Assembly (NCBI RefSeq): GCF_029760855.1
Contig: NZ_SOSI01000003.1
Coordinates: 372,001-436,000 of the forward strand
From: Erythrobacter litoralis
GTDB lineage: Bacteria > Pseudomonadota > Alphaproteobacteria > Sphingomonadales > Sphingomonadaceae
Length of the DNA: 64,000 nt
Direction: 5' to 3'
The position numbers and the translations under genes are program-made. This document shows, piece after piece, positions 1 through 8,889 of the stretch (positions are counted from its first letter, which is position 1; each line of letters begins with the position of its first letter). A model generated the notes under the pieces. That model was given only the letters and a program-made list of their open reading frames with translations. It was not told the origin of the DNA and did no database searches.

Positions 1-1
1 G

Positions 2-625
2 GACAAGCTCGGAGAGACCTGGGACGAGGTGATCTTGGACACGTTCCACGAGAACGAGAAGGAACCTTCGCATGTGCACAAAGTTCTTCCTGCCCTCGAA
101 CGCCTGGCAATGGTCATAACGACCAACTACGACTCACTTATCGAGCAGGCATACACGCAAGCACTAGGACGTAGGCCAAGTGTTCTCAACTTCAACGACG
201 GTGGAGAAATCAGGCGGCTGATGCACCGTCGAAAGTTCTTTGTGCTGAAAGCTCATGGAGATGCGGAAAAGCCTGGGAACGGGATCATTCTTACTGTGTC
301 CGATTATCGCAGGCTGGCCTCTGAGCGCGCATATCAAAGCCTGCTGGCTTCGATCTTCACTTTGAACACTATCTTTTTCGTGGGCGTCTCGCTCGTTGAT
401 CCGGAGCTGACCGTTCTTCTCGATTACCTATCCGATACCTTTGAGCCGGGTGGTCGTCCGACCCACTACGCTCTTATACCGGCCGATGAAATGAATCAGG
501 TCGAGCAAGATCGTTGGCTAAAGGACTACCTCATTCAGGTAATCCCCATTTCATCCGAGAACAATTTTGAGCAAGTGCCGCAAGCGCTCGAAGCATTGGC
601 AAAGGCACCGGAAACGGGGGAATGA
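2..625 (+). CDS. SIR2-like domain protein, N-terminus cut by window edge
   Basis: The reading frame is open to the left edge, so the gene is 5' partial. The visible 207 residues carry SIR2-family signatures: TTNYD at about residues 41-45, KAHGD with the candidate catalytic His near 80, and FVGVSLVDPEL near 125. SIR2-like domains of this class often hydrolyse or bind NAD+ in anti-phage systems. The ATG of the helicase gene overlaps the stop by four bases (ATGA, 622-625), so the genes are translationally coupled. I infer that this is the NAD-directed effector or sensor of the four-gene operon. Any N-terminal domain lies outside the window. Confidence 0.8.
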   Translation, partial: DKLGETWDEVILDTFHENEKEPSHVHKVLPALERLAMVITTNYDSLIEQAYTQALGRRPSVLNFNDGGEIRRLMHRRKFFVLKAHGDAEKPGNGIILTVSDYRRLASERAYQSLLASIFTLNTIFFVGVSLVDPELTVLLDYLSDTFEPGGRPTHYALIPADEMNQVEQDRWLKDYLIQVIPISSENNFEQVPQALEALAKAPETGE

Positions 626-2223
626 TCTCGACAGCAAACTATGCGGGCACCGCCCCGGGGGAGAAATTGCTGAATGTTCTCTCAGCCCTGACCCGGCAAG
701 ATCTGAAATCGATTATCGGTCCAGAGGTCGTGGAACTCGTTGGCGACACCCGGACAGAGAGCAAGCTGGCCGAAACAGTTGTTTCGATACTGAAGCAGGA
801 TCCGCGACAGTTAGCCGATAGGTCATTGTCGCAACTTCTTTTCCGTAATCTACCTCACGAAAAGAAGGTTGAATTTGAGCAGCGTGCCAGTTTGGCCGGC
901 ATTCCCCCAGCTGATGATGTCGGGCGCGCTCGCCAGTTGGCGGCATTTCTCGGTGCGCCGATCGACGATGACCAAAGTCTCGAAAGAACGGAGCCTAGCT
1001 CATCCGTCCGTCCAGAGTTTGGTCTTTTCGAACATCAGCGATCTGTCGTGAGGAGGACGGAACGCCGCTTATCAGGGGGTCATGGACGCACATTGATTCA
1101 CATGCCCACCGGATCGGGCAAAACACGAACTGCGATGCATTTTGTGGCGCAAACGCTTTTGAAAAACGAGCCCTGTCTTGTCCTTTGGCTGGCGAGCGGG
1201 CGTGAGCTTCTGGAGCAGGCATCCGAAGCTTTTGCAAAAGCGTGGTCAGTTCTCGGAAATCGAGAAGTGGGAAACTATCGATTTTGGGGTAATCACCAAC
1301 CTGACGTCGACGCAATCAATGATGGTCTGCTCGTTGCTGGTTTCCAAAAGATGCATCATTGGCGGACGACCCATGATCTTATGGCTATGCGGCTAGCATC
1401 GCGGACCCATCTTGTCGTCGTAGACGAAGCACATCAGGCTATCGCGCCATCCTATAGAGCCGTAATTGAGGGCTTGGCGGAAGCGGGGCAGCACAACGCG
1501 CTTCTTGGCTTAACTGCAACTCCTGGCAGGACTTGGAACGACTTGGGTGCCGACGAGCAGCTTGCTGAGTTTTTTCACGAGAGCAAGGTCGTTCTGGAAG
1601 TGAAAGGCTGTGACAACCCCGTCGAGCATCTTATTGCGGAGGGCTATCTCGCAAAACCGACCTTCCGACGAATAGAATATTCCACGGCCGAAGATTCAAG
1701 CGAGCTGACATTAGGTCAGGACGACTTCGATGAGGATGAGCTCGAGCGTCTTGCGGTGGACAAGGATAGAAATCTTGCAATCCTCAGTGCTGTTCGAGAA
1801 CTGGTCGATCGTGGGCACAGTCGTATCATCCTTTTTGGCGCATCGGTTAAACACGCGGACTTACTTTCTCGCGCGCTCAATATCGAGGGTATCGAATCTG
1901 CGATCGTGACCGGTGAAACACCATCGGCGCAAAGGCGTCGCACGATCGAGAAATACAAGAAGCGTTCGGCTAACCCGATTGTGCTCTGCAACTTTGGAGT
2001 TCTGACAACGGGTTTCGATGCGCCTGCAACAAGCGCAGCAATTATCGCGCGGCCGACACGGTCACTGGTTCTTTTTAGCCAGATGGTCGGGCGCGCGACG
2101 CGCGGACTGAAGGCCGGCGGTAACGAAAAAAGCGAGGTGCTCACCGTCCACGACCCATCTTGCCCCGGGTTCGGCGATATTGCTGAAGCATTTTTCAACT
2201 GGGAGGACGTGTGGAGTGAGTGA
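622..2223 (+). CDS. DEAD/DEAH-box superfamily 2 helicase
   Basis: A 533-residue protein. A unique N-terminal region (about 1-130) precedes an SF2 core with Walker A (MPTGSGKTRT, about 161-170), Walker B VVVDEAH (about 265-271), LGLTATPGR (motif III area, about 295-303) and motif VI QMVGRATRG near the C-terminus. The fold resembles the UvrB/type I restriction HsdR helicases, predicted to translocate on or remodel duplex DNA. It overlaps the SIR2 gene upstream by 4 bases and the GHKL gene downstream by 8 bases, so all are one operon. The exact substrate is unknown. A role in sensing or processing invading DNA is inference from the neighbours. Confidence 0.88.
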   Translation: MISTANYAGTAPGEKLLNVLSALTRQDLKSIIGPEVVELVGDTRTESKLAETVVSILKQDPRQLADRSLSQLLFRNLPHEKKVEFEQRASLAGIPPADDVGRARQLAAFLGAPIDDDQSLERTEPSSSVRPEFGLFEHQRSVVRRTERRLSGGHGRTLIHMPTGSGKTRTAMHFVAQTLLKNEPCLVLWLASGRELLEQASEAFAKAWSVLGNREVGNYRFWGNHQPDVDAINDGLLVAGFQKMHHWRTTHDLMAMRLASRTHLVVVDEAHQAIAPSYRAVIEGLAEAGQHNALLGLTATPGRTWNDLGADEQLAEFFHESKVVLEVKGCDNPVEHLIAEGYLAKPTFRRIEYSTAEDSSELTLGQDDFDEDELERLAVDKDRNLAILSAVRELVDRGHSRIILFGASVKHADLLSRALNIEGIESAIVTGETPSAQRRRTIEKYKKRSANPIVLCNFGVLTTGFDAPATSAAIIARPTRSLVLFSQMVGRATRGLKAGGNEKSEVLTVHDPSCPGFGDIAEAFFNWEDVWSE

Positions 2224-4030
2224 CGCAACCGATGTCTATGCAGCAGATGTCATTCCGCAAAACCTCGCGATCGAGGCGATGCGAGACAGCGGTTACCGCA
2301 ATACCGCATATGCGATAGCCGAACTCGTCGATAATTCTGTTCAGGCCCAGGCGCAGGATGTCCAACTGTTCTGCGTAGAGGAGTTGGTGCAGCTAGAGCA
2401 CCGCCAAAGGCGGCAGCTTTCAAAAATCGCGGTGCTCGACGATGGCATCGGTATGGACGCTGAAACGCTTAGAAAGGCTCTACAATTTGGCAACGGAACT
2501 CGCCTGAAGGACCGGTCCGGTATCGGACGTTTCGGCATGGGCCTCCCAAACTCATCGATCGCGCAGGCTTCTCGGTTGGACGTATGGACCTGGCGAAACG
2601 GCCCCGAGAACGCGCTCCATACCTATATTGATGTGGAGGAAATTGCGCATGGTTCACTTCGTGAGGTTCCTCTCCCTCAAGCCGACGCGCTTCCGGTAGA
2701 ATGGCAAAATCTATCAACAGCTATTGGTGACACAGGAACGCTGGTGCTTTGGTCGGATCTTAGCATGGGGCGGCTTACTTGGAAGGGCGCCAAGGCAACA
2801 TTACGCAACACATCGTTGCTGATCGGGCGGACCCATCGCAATTTCATCCACGACAGCTCGCTTCGCGTTCGGATGGTAACAGTGCTGGATGACGACGTTG
2901 AGGAGGAATTTGATGTTCCAATCAACGATCCCATGTATCTCATGCCCTCTCCCAACCTGCCTCCTCCGTTCGACAAAGAACCGATGTTCGAACAGGCGTT
3001 GACCGAAGACGTGATCATCGTTCTGAACGGAGAAGAGCACACCGTATCCACGCGTTACTCGGTGGCGCGCCCCGCTACAGTCGAGCAAGCGAATAATGAC
3101 CGTGGTAAAACTGCCTATGGGCGAGACGCTGACCGCAACATGGGGGTTTCGGTCATGCGGGCAGGACGCGAGCTGATCCTCGATCGCTCTTGGACCATTC
3201 GGTATGATCCACGCGAGCGCTGGTGGGGCTGTGAAGTGGAATTTCCGCCTGAACTCGACGAAATTTTTGGTGTCACGAATAACAAGCAGGCGGCGACGCA
3301 CTTCACCGAACTCGCCGAACTCGAGTGGTCTGACTTTCTCGAAGGTGGTGAGACGACCATACAAGAGGTGAAGGACCGGCTCGACGAAGAAGGCGATCCG
3401 CGTGGTGTGCTCCTGAACCTTAGCGAAACGATCAAGAGAAACCTCAAGCAGCTACGCGAGAAGGTGAAAGCACAGGGCAAAGGTAATCGCGGCGGAAGCA
3501 AGCAGCGCCACCCCGAGGGCGATCCCACTGACAAGGCGAATGAAAAATGGAAAGACCGAGACAGGGAGAAGCCACTTCCAGATACTGATGAAAAGCCCTC
3601 TGATGACGATGTAAAAAATCTCGATGAAGACCTTCAGGAGGATGGTCGCACCGATGCAGAGCGCGAAGACCTCATCGCTCGCGTCAAATCGGGTGATCTC
3701 AAGATCCTCTTCGTGGACAAAGAGCTTGGAAGCTCTGGCGAGCTGTTCACGATCCGGCCGCGAGGGGGGGCTACGGAGGTTGTCTTCAACCGCTTGCATC
3801 CGGCGTTCGAGACAATTTTCGATACCATTTCGATGGACGAGGATCTTGATTCAATGTCGACGACTGACCTGCAAAACCGTCTAGGAGCGGCGAGCAGTGC
3901 CGTTCACATACTCTTTGCCGCTTGGGCGCGGATGGAGAGGGAAGACGCAGCTAATCAGCGCACTTACGAAAGGGTGCGAGAAGATTGGGGCAAACTAGCA
4001 CGCGACTTCTTAGAAGACTCTGATCGGTGA
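2216..4030 (+). CDS. GHKL (MORC/Hsp90-like) ATPase
   Basis: A 604-residue protein if the GTG at 2216 is used. That start is preceded at good spacing by GGAGG (2202-2206), and it overlaps the helicase stop. The N-terminal GHKL ATPase fold is clear: N-box ELVDNSVQA (about 35-43), G1 box DDGIGM (about 76-81) and G2 GRFGMGLPN (about 102-110). A very charged, low-complexity linker rich in Lys, Glu and Asp lies near 410-500 and is followed by a helical tail. MORC-like prokaryotic ATPases are known from restriction-like gene neighbourhoods together with helicases and nucleases. I infer an ATP-gated clamp working with the helicase and PLD nuclease. Confidence 0.83.
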   Translation: MSDATDVYAADVIPQNLAIEAMRDSGYRNTAYAIAELVDNSVQAQAQDVQLFCVEELVQLEHRQRRQLSKIAVLDDGIGMDAETLRKALQFGNGTRLKDRSGIGRFGMGLPNSSIAQASRLDVWTWRNGPENALHTYIDVEEIAHGSLREVPLPQADALPVEWQNLSTAIGDTGTLVLWSDLSMGRLTWKGAKATLRNTSLLIGRTHRNFIHDSSLRVRMVTVLDDDVEEEFDVPINDPMYLMPSPNLPPPFDKEPMFEQALTEDVIIVLNGEEHTVSTRYSVARPATVEQANNDRGKTAYGRDADRNMGVSVMRAGRELILDRSWTIRYDPRERWWGCEVEFPPELDEIFGVTNNKQAATHFTELAELEWSDFLEGGETTIQEVKDRLDEEGDPRGVLLNLSETIKRNLKQLREKVKAQGKGNRGGSKQRHPEGDPTDKANEKWKDRDREKPLPDTDEKPSDDDVKNLDEDLQEDGRTDAEREDLIARVKSGDLKILFVDKELGSSGELFTIRPRGGATEVVFNRLHPAFETIFDTISMDEDLDSMSTTDLQNRLGAASSAVHILFAAWARMEREDAANQRTYERVREDWGKLARDFLEDSDR

Positions 4031-4956
4031 GAGGCGCTGTGGGGTCGCAAGGCGATGAACTTCTGATGCTTTTGGCGAATGCAAAACGAGAAATTTTGCT
4101 TTGCGCGCCGTTTATGAAGTTTCACACCGTGCGACGCTTGCTCGAAACCGTTGAGGTCTCAGTCCACGTAAAAATGATCACACGCTGGCATGCTGACGAG
4201 GTTCGCCTAGGAGTGACCGACTTGGCGGTATTCGATATTGCACAAGAGCGGCCCGACACCGAATTGCTTTTGCTCGATAACCTCCATGCTAAGCTTTATC
4301 TCGCTGACGACGTTGGTCTCGTAGGGTCATCAAACCTTACTGCGAAAGCTCTTGGATGGACGCATCCCAGCAATCTGGAGATCCTTCTCAGAGTTGGAAA
4401 AGATACCGAGCAGATTACGCGTTGCTTGTCCGATCTTGAAAGCGCCAGGTTGGCAACCGCTGAGGAGCGCACCCGGGTTGAGGCGGAGGCAGCAGCTATC
4501 AAGGATATTCCCATTGGAATGGCAGAGGATCTCGAAGACGGGGCAAAACCAGGCCTCTGGCTACCCGTCATGGCCGCTCCGAAAAAGCTTTACGATGCCT
4601 ACAGCCCAGAACTGCAATCGAGACTACCTTCTGCGCTGATCGCGGCAGCCGAGCAGGACCTTACGGCGCTTGCGGTCCCATCGGGTCTGAGCCGTGAGGA
4701 TTTTGAACAGCAGGTTGCTCTTCGTTTTGCAGAGGCCCCCGCCATCAAATCGTTGCTGAACGAAATTGAGGGTGACGAGCTCGATGACAACGCTGCTATG
4801 GATCGAATTGCCTCTATGCCGACCGATGAGATCTTGCCGTTACATCGTCAATGGGAGGTCGTTCGGGAATGGCTAAATACCTTCCACGGAGACCGCATCG
4901 AAAGCGTGCCGGCGATCTACACTACGCGGCGACGGCCAGGAAAAAAGTTACGCTGA
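4027..4956 (+). CDS. Phospholipase D-like (HKD) nuclease-family protein
   Basis: A 309-residue protein starting at GTG within GTGA, overlapping the GHKL gene stop. It has one HKD motif, HAKLYLADD followed by VGLVGSSNLT (about 87-106), in which H, K, D and the Ser/Asn of the PLD signature are all present. Single-HKD proteins normally act as dimers. In defence operons they are usually nucleases rather than lipases (for example the PLD nucleases of restriction and BREX-like systems). The C-terminal 150 residues are not recognised. Last gene of the SIR2/helicase/GHKL/PLD operon; its stop overlaps the end of a convergent small gene. Confidence 0.8.
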   Translation: MRGAVGSQGDELLMLLANAKREILLCAPFMKFHTVRRLLETVEVSVHVKMITRWHADEVRLGVTDLAVFDIAQERPDTELLLLDNLHAKLYLADDVGLVGSSNLTAKALGWTHPSNLEILLRVGKDTEQITRCLSDLESARLATAEERTRVEAEAAAIKDIPIGMAEDLEDGAKPGLWLPVMAAPKKLYDAYSPELQSRLPSALIAAAEQDLTALAVPSGLSREDFEQQVALRFAEAPAIKSLLNEIEGDELDDNAAMDRIASMPTDEILPLHRQWEVVREWLNTFHGDRIESVPAIYTTRRRPGKKLR

Positions 4957-5214
4957 CCGCGAGGGCGGTTTCACTCCCATGGGCTTCTTGAAAGACGGCC
5001 GAGGGAGGGCTCGTATGTCGGTGCGCCAAATTGCGACCTCAAACAGCATCGTCCTCACACTAGCGAACGGCGTGCCACAGTAGACAATAGAGACGTCGAC
5101 GTCGGTCGTCATGTTAAGGCCGGAAGCTATGACAATTTCGGCCAGCTCCTCCGGATCAGTCGAGCAAATTCGTTTTCCCAGCGCTCCGAGCTCTCCTTTG
5201 ATCTCGTAATACAT
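4948..5214 (-). CDS. Small hypothetical protein, 88 aa
   Basis: Convergent with the PLD gene and overlapping its 3' end by 9 bases. The ATG is preceded by GGAGG six bases upstream, supporting a real gene. Upstream lies a perfect 14-base palindrome (5225-5238). The protein is mixed alpha/beta with no recognised motif; the Arg/Lys/Pro-rich tail is probably disordered. It could be the antitoxin or regulator of something nearby, but nothing in the sequence proves this. Confidence 0.5.
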   Translation of the reverse strand: MYYEIKGELGALGKRICSTDPEELAEIVIASGLNMTTDVDVSIVYCGTPFASVRTMLFEVAIWRTDIRALPRPSFKKPMGVKPPSRSA

Positions 5215-5224
5215 TTATACCTCC

Positions 5225-5238
5225 GCAAAAATTTTTGC
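5225..5238. promoter_or_regulatory. Perfect 14-bp palindrome upstream of small gene
   Basis: GCAAAAATTTTTGC is a perfect palindrome located just upstream of the ribosome binding site of the 88-residue gene and just beyond the stop of the kinase-like gene at 5250. It could be an operator, or a bidirectional U-rich hairpin between the two minus-strand genes. The symmetric A/T core makes either plausible. Confidence 0.35.
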
Positions 5239-5249
5239 TTTCCCGTAAC

Positions 5250-5861
5250 TTACAGCGGCCAGGTTACGGTGGCTGCATAATTCTTATCTCTCGCTCGGAT
5301 GTTCAGCCGGGCGCCCTTGTGCCTGAGGTAACGGCGCAGGATCGCGACACCCTGACCCTCGTGCGTTTGTTCGCTCGCTGGAATCCCGGCCTGGTTTCGC
5401 ACCGCGAAAATCAGGCGGTTTTCCTTCTTCCTCACCGAAACATGTATGACCCCTTCACTCACGTGCTTGAGGGCGTTCACGAGCAGCTCGTTGACGACTG
5501 GCAGGAAGTCTGCAGCCTCCCGCGTATCGAGAGTGACCGGACTTGTTTTGACGCGAATGGTCACGTCGGGACCGCTGAACCGGGATCGGATAAGAAGGAC
5601 CCCGATGTTGAGGATGCCCTCGACAACCTGAAAGCGCGGACCGTGGGGTTCGATGAGGAACCGTGCCAGCTTGGCCTGGGCTTCGATCCGCTCGATTGCC
5701 TCCGCGATGAGCTGATCACTGTCTCCACGCGCCTTTGCGATCTGAAGACTGGCAAGGGTGGCGGCGAGCTCGTTTGCGAAACGATGGCGAAGCTCGTGCA
5801 GAGCGACGGGTGCGGGAATATCCGAACCGCCCCGCATCTGCCTCTGACAATTGCATGACAT
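5250..5861 (-). CDS. Sensor-less histidine-kinase-like ATPase, 203 aa
   Basis: The chosen ATG at 5861 has AAGGAG at good spacing; longer reading would translate through an operator-like palindrome. The protein has an H-box-like helix (LHELRHRFANELAATLAS, about 21-38), an N-box NELLVNALKH (about 125-134) and a late Gly-rich GQGVAILRRYL segment. This matches the HisKA_2/HWE-type dimerisation and HATPase_c core with no sensor, membrane or receiver domain. An N-terminal CNC motif might bind metal. It lies directly downstream of the XRE regulator on the same strand but has its own candidate operator between. Function unknown: a cytosolic kinase, an anti-sigma-like factor or a GHKL switch are all possible. 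Confidence 0.68.
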   Translation of the reverse strand: MSCNCQRQMRGGSDIPAPVALHELRHRFANELAATLASLQIAKARGDSDQLIAEAIERIEAQAKLARFLIEPHGPRFQVVEGILNIGVLLIRSRFSGPDVTIRVKTSPVTLDTREAADFLPVVNELLVNALKHVSEGVIHVSVRKKENRLIFAVRNQAGIPASEQTHEGQGVAILRRYLRHKGARLNIRARDKNYAATVTWPL

Positions 5862-5881
5862 GACCATCTCCTTTCGGAAGT

Positions 5882-5899
5882 GTATACTAATTAGTATAC
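5882..5899. promoter_or_regulatory. Operator candidate GTATAC-N6-GTATAC (copy 1)
   Basis: GTATACTAATTAGTATAC is a perfect 18-bp palindrome made of two GTATAC half-sites separated by six bases. It lies between the XRE gene stop and the kinase-like gene start. The same arrangement occurs at 8858-8875. The nearby XRE protein is the most obvious candidate ligand, but this is inference. Confidence 0.65.
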
Positions 5900-5912
5900 G
5901 TAAGGTCAAGCT

Positions 5913-6197
5913 TCAGTTGTCGTAAGGTCGATTTCGCAATTCGATTTCCGAAGTGTCGACGCCCTGGAGCAGATCGGAGAGCGTGAGGTTCAGCGCAACA
6001 GCAAGCCTTGCCAGATTGCGAACACTGGGGATCGTCTCGGCATGCTCGACGCGCCAGAGGTAGGCGCGTGCCATTCCGGCCAGCTTCGCAAGTTCGGCCA
6101 TGCCGAGTCCGGCGGCTTCCCTGCGCTTCACGATCGCCGCCGCCAGCGACGTGGCAAGAGCGTCCTTCCCGGGCTTCTGCGACTCGTTGCTGCTCAT
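5913..6197 (-). CDS. XRE-family helix-turn-helix regulator
   Basis: A 94-residue protein with a compact XRE helix-turn-helix: KRREAAGLGMAELAKLAGM then YLWRVEHAETIPSVRNLARLA, ending NLTLSDLLQG. Its size and layout are like restriction-modification controller (C) proteins and prophage repressors. It lies upstream of the kinase-like gene on the same strand and is divergent from the lipoprotein gene at 6328. It may bind the GTATAC-N6-GTATAC sites at 5882-5899 and 8858-8875, coupling several genes of this block. Confidence 0.88.
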   Translation of the reverse strand: MSSNESQKPGKDALATSLAAAIVKRREAAGLGMAELAKLAGMARAYLWRVEHAETIPSVRNLARLAVALNLTLSDLLQGVDTSEIELRNRPYDN

Positions 6198-6327
6198 GGC
6201 GCCTGTCTACCGATTGGTGATGAGCAAGTCGATTTTGCTACGGTGGATATCGACGGGCGAGCGTCTTTCTTGCGTCCGGCTATTCCTTGGCTTTACTGTG
6301 GCTCGATCTGATTTTTGGGGCAGTCTG

Positions 6328-7359
6328 ATGGGAAGAGTTCTTGCGGCGGCGGTATCAGCACTGATGCTTGGAGCGTGCGCTTCCATTCCAGACGCCACGA
6401 TGACCTACTATCACGCCGAGACCATGATGGATGCCCGCGTGACTGCGATCGTATCCTGTCCCGAGGGCGGTCGGGTTCATGTGTCTCTTGTCCCAGTCAT
6501 CGAGACTTCGCACCGCGCTGATCTCGATTCCCGAGGATACTTCGAAACGGGAAGTGTCACAGGTCCCGGAAACGACAACACCCTAGGTTTCCAGTTCTTT
6601 GGTGACGGTCGCTTGAAAGGTGTGAACGCCTCATCCAAGGGTCGTGGTCAGGCAATCGTCGAGGCGGCCCTCGAGATCCTTCCGATCCCGGGCATCAAGG
6701 ACCAGCGGGAACCCGACGCTTGCGCCTTCATCGCTCGTGAGGACCCCAAGAGTCGCACCGTGACTGTCGTTCTAACCGCGTCGTTGATCCCCCAGACCGA
6801 CCCGCCCGCATCAGCGAGCTTCAATCCATTGCCGACCTCCAGGATGCACTATGAGGAGCTCGAATCCAGCATTGGCGCTCTCGTCCTTGCATTGAGCGAC
6901 GTCAGAGCACTCGATGCGCCGGTTCGTGCAGGTTCACTCGGGGAAGCTGGCGCAATGCACGAGCGTGCCGTTCTGCCTTGTCCGACAGGTGAAGCCTGTC
7001 TCGAACTACGCCATCCGGCAATGGTTTCGGCGACAATCAGACGGGATGGTGAGGACCTGTCATCATCGCGCATCCTGGTCTCGCAACTAGGATCGACCTA
7101 CGGTGTCCCGGTCCCGAAAGGGGCTCTGTTCGGCAACACCGAGTTCGTGCTTGCTCTCGACGAGAGCGGGACCCTCACGAACCTGACATATGGCGCGACT
7201 GATGGCTCATCCTCCGCTCTCGGTGCCCTCGCCTCGACCGGTGACGCTCTGGTTCAGTCTGACGAGGAAAGGCTTGCGGCACTGAAGCTGGAGAGTGACC
7301 TCATCGTTCAGGAGCAGAGGCGAGCGGCCTGCCGAACAAATCCCCAATCCTGTCAATGA
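6328..7359 (+). CDS. Predicted lipoprotein, 343 aa, unknown function
   Basis: Upstream in-frame starts exist, but the ATG at 6328 gives a classical lipoprotein signal: a short basic N-terminus, a hydrophobic stretch and lipobox LMLGAC, with Cys at about residue 18. The mature protein would be anchored to a membrane facing the periplasm. It has several Cys residues (CPEGG, CPTGEACLE) that could form disulphides. No domain was recognised. It is unusual to find such a protein between regulator and nuclease genes of a defence-like block. It converges with the DUF2779 gene. Confidence 0.65.
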   Translation: MGRVLAAAVSALMLGACASIPDATMTYYHAETMMDARVTAIVSCPEGGRVHVSLVPVIETSHRADLDSRGYFETGSVTGPGNDNTLGFQFFGDGRLKGVNASSKGRGQAIVEAALEILPIPGIKDQREPDACAFIAREDPKSRTVTVVLTASLIPQTDPPASASFNPLPTSRMHYEELESSIGALVLALSDVRALDAPVRAGSLGEAGAMHERAVLPCPTGEACLELRHPAMVSATIRRDGEDLSSSRILVSQLGSTYGVPVPKGALFGNTEFVLALDESGTLTNLTYGATDGSSSALGALASTGDALVQSDEERLAALKLESDLIVQEQRRAACRTNPQSCQ

Positions 7360-7378
7360 TCGCTCGATTCCAGCAGGT

Positions 7379-8797
7379 TCAGGCAACCGCGTCGCACAAC
7401 TTCCTGTAGATCGCCACCATGGCTTCGGTATCGAGCCTACAGTAGCCGAGAAGCTGGCGACGCAGTTCGGTCACCTGCTCGTGGCTTGTGCTCTCGACCA
7501 TCTCTCTGAAAGCGAGGATTGCACCGGTTCCATCATGCACCGCCTCCTCGTCATACGAGAGCTCCGGACAGAGGACCGGCAGCACACGCTTGATCGACGT
7601 CGACCCCCGGAAGTCCGGATGCACGTAGTGCGCCTTGAACGGCTTCATCAGATCGACGGTGCGCTCATTGAGCGAAAACAGGAATTCCTCGTGCTGGGGT
7701 AGCAATGCAGCCATGCGGCGGTTGCAGGCTTTCTCGAAGGTCTCGTTCCACACGATCATCGACCCGGAACTCGCGACACAGGCCTTCAGAGCTTCGACCA
7801 GCTGCGCCTCCTGCCCATGCCCGTGTGCAAGAAATTCGTGATGCTGGGTGCTCCCGTCCTCGTGCACGACATGGCAGGAAAACTGGGTTGGGATCTGCTG
7901 ATGCGGTCCATGGCCCTCGGCTTGGGGGATCGCTCCCCCTGCAGTCTCGTAGTCGTAGAAGTGCAGCGGAAATTCGAGTTCGCCGAGGAATTTCCTGATG
8001 GCCTTTGCATCAACGATGCATTCACCAGACCGCAATGCTCGAAGCACAGGGAGCTGGCTTGCGGTCACATCCTCCTCGACCACGTCCTCGATGTCCAGGC
8101 GCCCGTCATCGACAAGAGCGGCAAGCCGGGCACCGTGCATCCTCGGTAGATCGTAGACAGACGGATCCGGCACCTCGGGATTGAGTTGATCGAAGCCCGA
8201 ACATCGCTGCGCCTTCGACTTGTAGACGCAATCGCAACCATCGAGATCGACATCAGTGGCCGCCAGCGTGTTCATTGCGCGGTCGATGGCCGTCTCGGTA
8301 TCATGTCTGATCTGCTCGATATCCTCGTCGACCGGAGTGATGGTCAGGAACGCTTCCGGGTCCAGCTGTCCGTCAAGTCGATAGTTCTTTTCGACGTGCA
8401 CGACAAAGGAAGCGGCAACCCGGTGGCCACTGCGCTCGGCGACGATCCGCTGAAACGCAGCGTCCTGAATGTGATCGTTCGCAGATGTCGACGACTTAAT
8501 CTCGTAGATCTCGATCCTGCCATCTTCCAGACGGCGCACCGCGTCGGCACGCGCCAGACATCCATCGCTCGCAAAATCGAACTGGAAATCGAAGGCCTCA
8601 CTGTCAATTCCTGCACCGAGCATGTCCCTCGCCGCGGCTTCGACGGCGTATCCATCCATCATCAACAGGCGATCGAACTCGCTGGGTGCCGGTGCCACGT
8701 AAAGATCAGGTCGCCTCCGCGCGAGCCAGAAACTGGTTGGGCAATGAAGGAAGTCGAGAAAGCCGGACTTGGTCAGTATCTGTGTCGTATCCTTCAT
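7379..8797 (-). CDS. DUF2779 / RecB-like nuclease: Cas4-like plus DEDD-like domains
   Basis: A 472-residue protein using the ATG at 8797, which follows an AAGGGGG ribosome site. The N-terminal part resembles PD-(D/E)XK nucleases of the Cas4/RecB type: LHCP near residue 18, catalytic RIEIYEIKSS near 100, then a second Cys group CDCVYKSKAQRC near 200, consistent with one N-terminal and three C-terminal Cys holding an iron-sulphur cluster. The C-terminal half has a DxE (FYDYETAGG), a WNETFE segment and YCRLDT close to the end, the layout of a DEDDy RNase H-like exonuclease. Similar fusions exist in the TM0106/DUF2779 families. Its promoter region is shared with the divergent gene at 8890 and includes a GTATAC-N6-GTATAC site. 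Confidence 0.75.
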   Translation of the reverse strand: MKDTTQILTKSGFLDFLHCPTSFWLARRRPDLYVAPAPSEFDRLLMMDGYAVEAAARDMLGAGIDSEAFDFQFDFASDGCLARADAVRRLEDGRIEIYEIKSSTSANDHIQDAAFQRIVAERSGHRVAASFVVHVEKNYRLDGQLDPEAFLTITPVDEDIEQIRHDTETAIDRAMNTLAATDVDLDGCDCVYKSKAQRCSGFDQLNPEVPDPSVYDLPRMHGARLAALVDDGRLDIEDVVEEDVTASQLPVLRALRSGECIVDAKAIRKFLGELEFPLHFYDYETAGGAIPQAEGHGPHQQIPTQFSCHVVHEDGSTQHHEFLAHGHGQEAQLVEALKACVASSGSMIVWNETFEKACNRRMAALLPQHEEFLFSLNERTVDLMKPFKAHYVHPDFRGSTSIKRVLPVLCPELSYDEEAVHDGTGAILAFREMVESTSHEQVTELRRQLLGYCRLDTEAMVAIYRKLCDAVA

Positions 8798-8857
8798 GAC
8801 GGCGCCCCCTTGGTCGATCCTCACTTACCCGGCGGGAACCGGATCTCCAAGTAGTTA

Positions 8858-8875
8858 GTATACTTTTTAGTATAC
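8858..8875. promoter_or_regulatory. Operator candidate GTATAC-N6-GTATAC (copy 2)
   Basis: GTATACTTTTTAGTATAC has the same half-sites and the same six-base spacer as the site at 5882-5899. It lies between the divergent nuclease gene (start 8797) and the small gene starting at 8890, so one bound protein could control both. Confidence 0.65.
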
Positions 8876-8889
8876 TCAAGGAGATTGGA

